NCBI GenBank assembly: GCA_015478575.1
Contig: JADMIN010000080.1
Coordinates: 1-8,580 of the forward strand
Length of the DNA stretch: 8,580 nucleotides
Source of the DNA: Ktedonobacterales bacterium
GTDB lineage: Bacteria; Chloroflexota; Ktedonobacteria; Ktedonobacterales; JADMIN01
Direction: 5' to 3'
Part shown: one piece after another, positions 4,874-8,580 of the stretch
How positions within the stretch are numbered: the first letter of the stretch is position 1
How the letters are laid out: the number at the start of each line of letters is the position of its first letter
Position numbers and translations under genes: made by a program
Notes under the pieces: generated by a model
Database searches by the model: none
Seen by the model: only the letters and a program-made list of their open reading frames with translations
Told to the model about the DNA's origin: nothing

Positions 4874-6250
4874 TCAGCCGGCGCTTCCTGGATAGAGGAA
4901 GAGGGCGGTCACGGCTACCAGCAGCCAGAGCGAGATGAGTTGCACGCCCTCCATGAGCGTGGATTCGCCGTCACGGCTAAGGAGCATGTAGGCGAAGGTC
5001 GCGCCGCCGAGCATAATGATCGAGAGCGGCTTGAAGACCAGATTGAGCGGGTGCCCCGTGGCGTAGCCAACGATGACGAGGACGGGGACGACTAGCAGGA
5101 TCAGTTGGATGCAGGCGCCCGCGGTGACGGCCATCGTGATCTCCATCTTGTTGCGCCGTGCCATGCCGACGGAGCCATAGAGTTCGACGAGGCCAGCAAT
5201 CACGGGAATGATGATGAGGCCGAGGAAGAATTCCAGTTCGTCGGAGGGGCGCCCAAGAATGGTGGGGTAGGTTTTGAAGAAGTCTTCAATGGTACCGGCG
5301 AAGGCTTCTGACATGAGGGCGACGCCGGCTGTCGCGAGGCCGAGGATGAGGACCGCGAGGATGGTGCGCAGGACGCGGTGGCCCGCGAGGAAACCCGTTT
5401 CGCCGCGCTCCTGGCGGGCGGCGCGTTTCTCCGCGGCGAGTTGGCCACGGGCATGGCGGCGGCGCCCGCTGGGGGCCTGATCGCGCTCAGCGAGGCGCGC
5501 TTCGGCGCTGGAGCGCTCCTGCTGGAAGAGTGCCTGGGTATCTGGTTGCGTTTGTAACTGGGGGAAGATATTCTCTTCGCGCTGGCGCGGCTGGCGACGC
5601 ACCTGGGCGCCTTCCGCCTGTACCTCGCGCTCCTCCGCGCGGAAGTGAAAGATGACGAAGACGATATAGGCGAGATAGGTGACGAGCAGCACCACTGAGA
5701 GCGCGAGGCCCAGGGGATAGCGTTTGAGGATCAGCAGTTGCTCCTCGGTGTTGCCTTGGGCGGAGAAGACGAAGCGGGCGAGCGTTGGCAGGCAGAGGCC
5801 AATCACGGCCAGCGCGAAGACCGTTGAGTACTCGCCGGCATTCTGCGCACTGAACTTCATGCGGCCGTTGCGCCAGCATCCAAGGAAGGTTGCCAGCCCC
5901 AGAAACAGGAGCGAGTTGCGCAGGAGCACGCCCGCGATGGACCCGAGGACAAGCTCCTGTCCGCCGGAGCCACTGAAGGAGAGCAAGAGCGAGAGGCCGA
6001 TGGCTAACTCGGCGATGTTGGTGCCCGTGGTATGGAGGAGGCCTCCAGCGAATTCACCGAGCAGTTCGGCCAGCTCCTCGACCGCGCTCTCTAGGAAACC
6101 GGCGAGCGGAATGAGGGCGAGGGCCGCCAGAAGAAAGGCGGTGATCGTTGGGTAGGGCCCCAGGCTGAGCAACTCGTGCTCGTGGAGGAGCACGAGCGGA
6201 ATGCCAAGGAGCAGAACATTGATCTTGCGTTTCCAGACGGATGGTTCCAC
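4874..6250 (-). CDS. CaCA-superfamily (CAX-type) Ca2+/cation:proton antiporter, divergent
   Basis: 458 residues, starting at GTG 6250 with a purine-rich GGGAGGGGG 8-16 nt upstream. About ten hydrophobic segments lie in two halves (about 12-160 and 180-201, then 293-455), as in CAX exchangers, which move Ca2+ or similar cations out of the cytosol against protons. The first alpha-repeat reads GGLLHTTGTNIAELAIG (69-85), matching the family's GLLNATFGNAxEL with Asn78 and Glu81 kept. The second reads FLGLIIIPVIAGLVELYGSV (about 342-361), where the family has a GNAAEH motif: Glu356 is kept but Asn is Gly and His is Leu. The following RRNKMEI and GACIQ (378-382) match the family. The halves are joined by a charged loop of about 90 residues (203-292) rich in Arg, Gln and Glu, much longer than the usual acidic linker. 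Substrate is uncertain. It has its own promoter and converges on a small gene. Confidence 0.85.
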   Translation of the reverse strand: MEPSVWKRKINVLLLGIPLVLLHEHELLSLGPYPTITAFLLAALALIPLAGFLESAVEELAELLGEFAGGLLHTTGTNIAELAIGLSLLLSFSGSGGQELVLGSIAGVLLRNSLLFLGLATFLGCWRNGRMKFSAQNAGEYSTVFALAVIGLCLPTLARFVFSAQGNTEEQLLILKRYPLGLALSVVLLVTYLAYIVFVIFHFRAEEREVQAEGAQVRRQPRQREENIFPQLQTQPDTQALFQQERSSAEARLAERDQAPSGRRRHARGQLAAEKRAARQERGETGFLAGHRVLRTILAVLILGLATAGVALMSEAFAGTIEDFFKTYPTILGRPSDELEFFLGLIIIPVIAGLVELYGSVGMARRNKMEITMAVTAGACIQLILLVVPVLVIVGYATGHPLNLVFKPLSIIMLGGATFAYMLLSRDGESTLMEGVQLISLWLLVAVTALFLYPGSAG

Positions 6251-6336
6251 GAGCCAGCCCCCTCCCTTGCCCCATATGCCCGCTCCACAGCCACCGGCGG
6301 GCGCGTCCCTATTGTACCCGGAAGCGGAGGCGCTGG
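6251..6336. other. Short gap between tex and the antiporter gene
   Basis: These 86 bp hold most of the antiporter promoter and its leader with the ribosome binding site GGGAGGGGG at 6258-6266. No terminator hairpin with T-tract follows tex, so tex transcripts may also read into the antiporter gene. Confidence 0.6.
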
Positions 6337-6339
6337 CTA
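6311..6339 (-). promoter_or_regulatory. Sigma70-like promoter of the antiporter gene
   Basis: On the minus strand TAGCCA (6339-6334; four of six matches to TTGACA) is followed after exactly 17 bp by TACAAT (6316-6311; five of six matches to TATAAT). The expected start is near 6304, giving a leader of about 55 nt. The -35 box overlaps the tex stop codon TAG (6339-6337). This is the best promoter match seen in the window. Confidence 0.6.
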
Positions 6340-8580
6340 GAGGGCATCGCGCATGCTCAACTGGACGCGCCCGCGCGCGCCATCCACCGACATCACCCGT
6401 ACGCGCACCACCTGGCCGACGGAGACGACGGAAAGGGGGTCACGGACGAAGCGCTCGGCCAACTCGGAGACGTGGACCAGGCCATCCTGCTTCACACCGA
6501 TATCTATAAAGGCGCCAAAATCCACCACGTTGCGCACGGTGCCCTCCAGCACCATGCCGGTGGTCAGATCTTCTAGCTTGAGAATATCTTGCCGCAGGAT
6601 CGGGCGGGGGAGGCTATCGCGGGGATCGAGACCCGGCTTCTCGAGGTTTTCCAGAATATCGGTGAGGGTTGGCACGCCGACGCCCAGTTCTTTGGCGAGG
6701 GCGGAGAGACTGGCGTCAGCTCCCTTGGCGCGTGAGTTCAGGCCGATGAGCAGGCGCCAGGTGCGCACGCGGTCGCTGACGCGCTGGTCGTGCTCGTCGG
6801 GCAGGCGCGCTAGGGCGGAGCGGGCGACCGCGTAGCTTTCGGGATGGATGAAGGTGTTGTCTAGTGGCTCAGCGCCGCCGCTGATCTTGAGGAAGCCCGC
6901 CGCTTGCACGAAGGTGGTGGGGCCGAGGCCGCTGACCTTGCGCAATTGCTCGCGTGAGGTGAAGGGGCCGTGCTGGGCACGGTACGCGAGGAGGTGCTCG
7001 GCCACGCGCGGGCTGATGCCAGAGACGTAGCGCAGGAGCTGGGCGGAGGCGGCGTTGACGTCTACGCCGGCGAAGTTCACGCAGGAGACGACGACACGGT
7101 CTAGCGCGGTCGCCAGGGCCTGCTGATCCACGTCGTGTTGGTAGAGGCCGACGCCGATGGCTTTGGCATCAATCTTGACCAGTTCGGCCAGTGGGTCTTG
7201 GAGCCGACGCGCGATGGAGATGGTGCCGCGCTCGGTGGCATCCAGATCGGGGAACTCTTTGCGCGCGACCTCAGAGGCGGAATAGACGGAGGCGCCGGCT
7301 TCATTGACCATGACGTAGCCGAGTGAGCCGCGTGGGCGCCCCAGCTTTTCTAGCTCGGCGATGACCTGGGCCGCGAGGGTCTCGGTCTCGCGCGAGGCGG
7401 TGCCGTTGCCGATGGCGATGGCGCTGATGTTGTGCTGAGCGATGAGGGCTTTGAGGGTGGATTTGGCCTCGTCCCAGTGCGCCTGTGGCGCGTGGGGGTA
7501 GATGGTGGTCGTGGCCAGCGGCTTGCCGTTGCCATCCACCACCGCCACCTTGCATCCGGTGCGGAAGCCGGGATCGAGGCCGAGCACACATGTGCCACGC
7601 AGGGGTGGCTGGAGCAGCAGTGGGCGCAGGTTGGCGGCGAAGATGTGGATGGCGTGCTCTTCGGCGCGGCGCGTCAGTTCGGCGCGCACCTCACGCTCTA
7701 GCGCGGGGGCTAACAACCGGCGGTAGCCATCGCTGATGGCGTTCTTCAACTCACCCGCGAAGGGCGAGCGGTCATCGGGGCGGTGGTGGCGGTGGATTAG
7801 TGGCTCGGCACGCTCGAAGGGCAGGTCAACGGAGACGCGCACGACATCTTCACGCTCGGCACGGTTGAGGGCGAGGATGCGGTGCGGCACCATCCTCGTG
7901 ACTGGCTCGTTGAAGTCATAGTAGAGGCGGTAGACCCCGCGGGCGTCCTTCTCGGCGATGCGCTCTGGCTCGACGGTCAGCTTGGCGCCGAGGGCGCCAT
8001 CCTTGAAGAAGAGGGCGCGCACGTCGCCGCGCACGCCAGCATCCTCCATGACGGTCTCGGCGCAGATGTCGCGTGCGCCGGCCAGCGCCGCCGCGACCGT
8101 CTCAATCCCTTTTTCGGGATGGACGAAGGGTTGTGCCGCCGCGGCTAGGGCCTCCTCTGGCTTGCCTGGCAGGCGCGCTTGTCGCAGCATCAGGTCGGCC
8201 AGGGGCTGGAGGCCTTTCTCGCGGGCGACACTCGCGCGGGTCTTGCGCCTGGGCCGGTAGGGCAGGTAGAGGTCTTCGACGGCGGCGAGGGTCTGGGCGG
8301 CGAGGATCGCCTGGGCCAGGGCGGGGGTGAGCTTGCCTTGCTCGCTGATGATGCGCAAGACGTCGCGCTTGCGTGCGTGAAGGGCGCGCAACGCGGCGGC
8401 GCGGTCGGCGATGGCCTGGATCGGTACTTCGTCGAGGTTGCCGGTAGCCTCTTTGCGGTAGCGCGCGATGAAGGGCACGGTGTTGCCGGCGTCGAGCAGC
8501 TCAAGGGTGGGGAGTGCCTGGCCGGGGCGGATCTTGAGTTCGGTAGCCACGATCTGGGCGATGGCCTCTGGCGCTAGGTG
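6337..8580 (-). CDS. tex: Tex/YhgF-family RNA-binding protein with S1 domain (5' end cut by right edge)
   Basis: At least 747 codons are open. A GTG at 8550 could start it, but the frame stays open to 8580 and encodes LAPEAIAQI just before VATELKIRPGQ, matching the start of Tex proteins, so the true start is probably a few codons beyond the edge. Numbering from 8550: the N-terminal helical Tex domain includes GNTVPFIARYRKE (22-34) and EDLYLPYRPRRKTRA (92-106); the YqgF/RNase H-like domain spans about 321-445 with LGLDPGFRTGCK (323-334), GNGTASRETE (381-390) and NEAGASVYSAS (416-426); helix-hairpin-helix units lie about 494-556 (GLGPTTFVQAAGFL); LDNTFIHPESY is at 563-573; and a C-terminal S1 domain runs about 662-737 (VRNVVDFGAFIDIGVKQDGLVHVSEL). 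Length and domain order are normal. Tex is a cytosolic nucleic-acid-binding factor linked to transcription and RNA handling. The antiporter gene follows after 86 bp. Confidence 0.97.
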   Translation of the reverse strand, partial: HLAPEAIAQIVATELKIRPGQALPTLELLDAGNTVPFIARYRKEATGNLDEVPIQAIADRAAALRALHARKRDVLRIISEQGKLTPALAQAILAAQTLAAVEDLYLPYRPRRKTRASVAREKGLQPLADLMLRQARLPGKPEEALAAAAQPFVHPEKGIETVAAALAGARDICAETVMEDAGVRGDVRALFFKDGALGAKLTVEPERIAEKDARGVYRLYYDFNEPVTRMVPHRILALNRAEREDVVRVSVDLPFERAEPLIHRHHRPDDRSPFAGELKNAISDGYRRLLAPALEREVRAELTRRAEEHAIHIFAANLRPLLLQPPLRGTCVLGLDPGFRTGCKVAVVDGNGKPLATTTIYPHAPQAHWDEAKSTLKALIAQHNISAIAIGNGTASRETETLAAQVIAELEKLGRPRGSLGYVMVNEAGASVYSASEVARKEFPDLDATERGTISIARRLQDPLAELVKIDAKAIGVGLYQHDVDQQALATALDRVVVSCVNFAGVDVNAASAQLLRYVSGISPRVAEHLLAYRAQHGPFTSREQLRKVSGLGPTTFVQAAGFLKISGGAEPLDNTFIHPESYAVARSALARLPDEHDQRVSDRVRTWRLLIGLNSRAKGADASLSALAKELGVGVPTLTDILENLEKPGLDPRDSLPRPILRQDILKLEDLTTGMVLEGTVRNVVDFGAFIDIGVKQDGLVHVSELAERFVRDPLSVVSVGQVVRVRVMSVDGARGRVQLSMRDAL

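Noticed and set aside
4314..4895. 193-codon plus-strand open frame overlapping the small acidic gene
   Set aside because: It is a frame-shifted shadow of the small gene with Gly/Arg/Ala-rich low-complexity content, and it overlaps the end of the antiporter gene.

Overview
This is a very GC-rich bacterial window, with genes packed mostly on the minus strand. A bacterial XPB-type helicase paired with a DUF790/Bax1-type nuclease, a membrane-tethered WSPDG-repeat protein and very high GC would fit Chloroflexota (Ktedonobacteria-like) or a neighbouring terrabacterial lineage. That placement is an inference from gene content, not from a marker gene. No rRNA, tRNA, transposase, integrase or CRISPR array was seen.

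Layout, read along the minus strand from right to left. (1) 8580-6337: Tex/YhgF RNA-binding protein, nearly complete, with its first few codons probably beyond the right edge. (2) 6250-4874: a CaCA/CAX-type cation:proton antiporter with its own good sigma70-like promoter in the 86-bp gap. It has an unusually long charged central loop and a degenerate second alpha-repeat. (3) 4462-4833 on the PLUS strand: a small acidic helical protein of unknown function, convergent with the antiporter. The two share a long hairpin that fills the 40-bp gap. (4) 4103-2667: a single-pass membrane protein with an external WSPDG (PD40-like) beta-propeller. It is divergent from the small gene across a 358-bp regulatory gap rich in inverted and direct repeats. 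(5) 2401-902: XPB-family SF2 helicase. (6) 749 to the left edge: N-terminal 249 codons of a DUF790/Bax1-family protein, the nuclease partner of XPB.

The most coherent functional unit is xpb followed by bax1. In archaea, Bax1 binds XPB, and the helicase opens DNA so the nuclease can cut it, which is thought to serve nucleotide excision repair. Here both are adjacent, co-oriented and in the archaeal order, but separated by 152 bp of repeat-rich DNA. One copy of a 23-bp repeat encodes the last residues of the helicase. Another palindromic element lies just before the bax1 ribosome binding site and could form alternative RNA structures. Tex (transcription/RNA-associated) and the antiporter look like ordinary chromosomal neighbours. 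I see no functional link between them and the repair pair.
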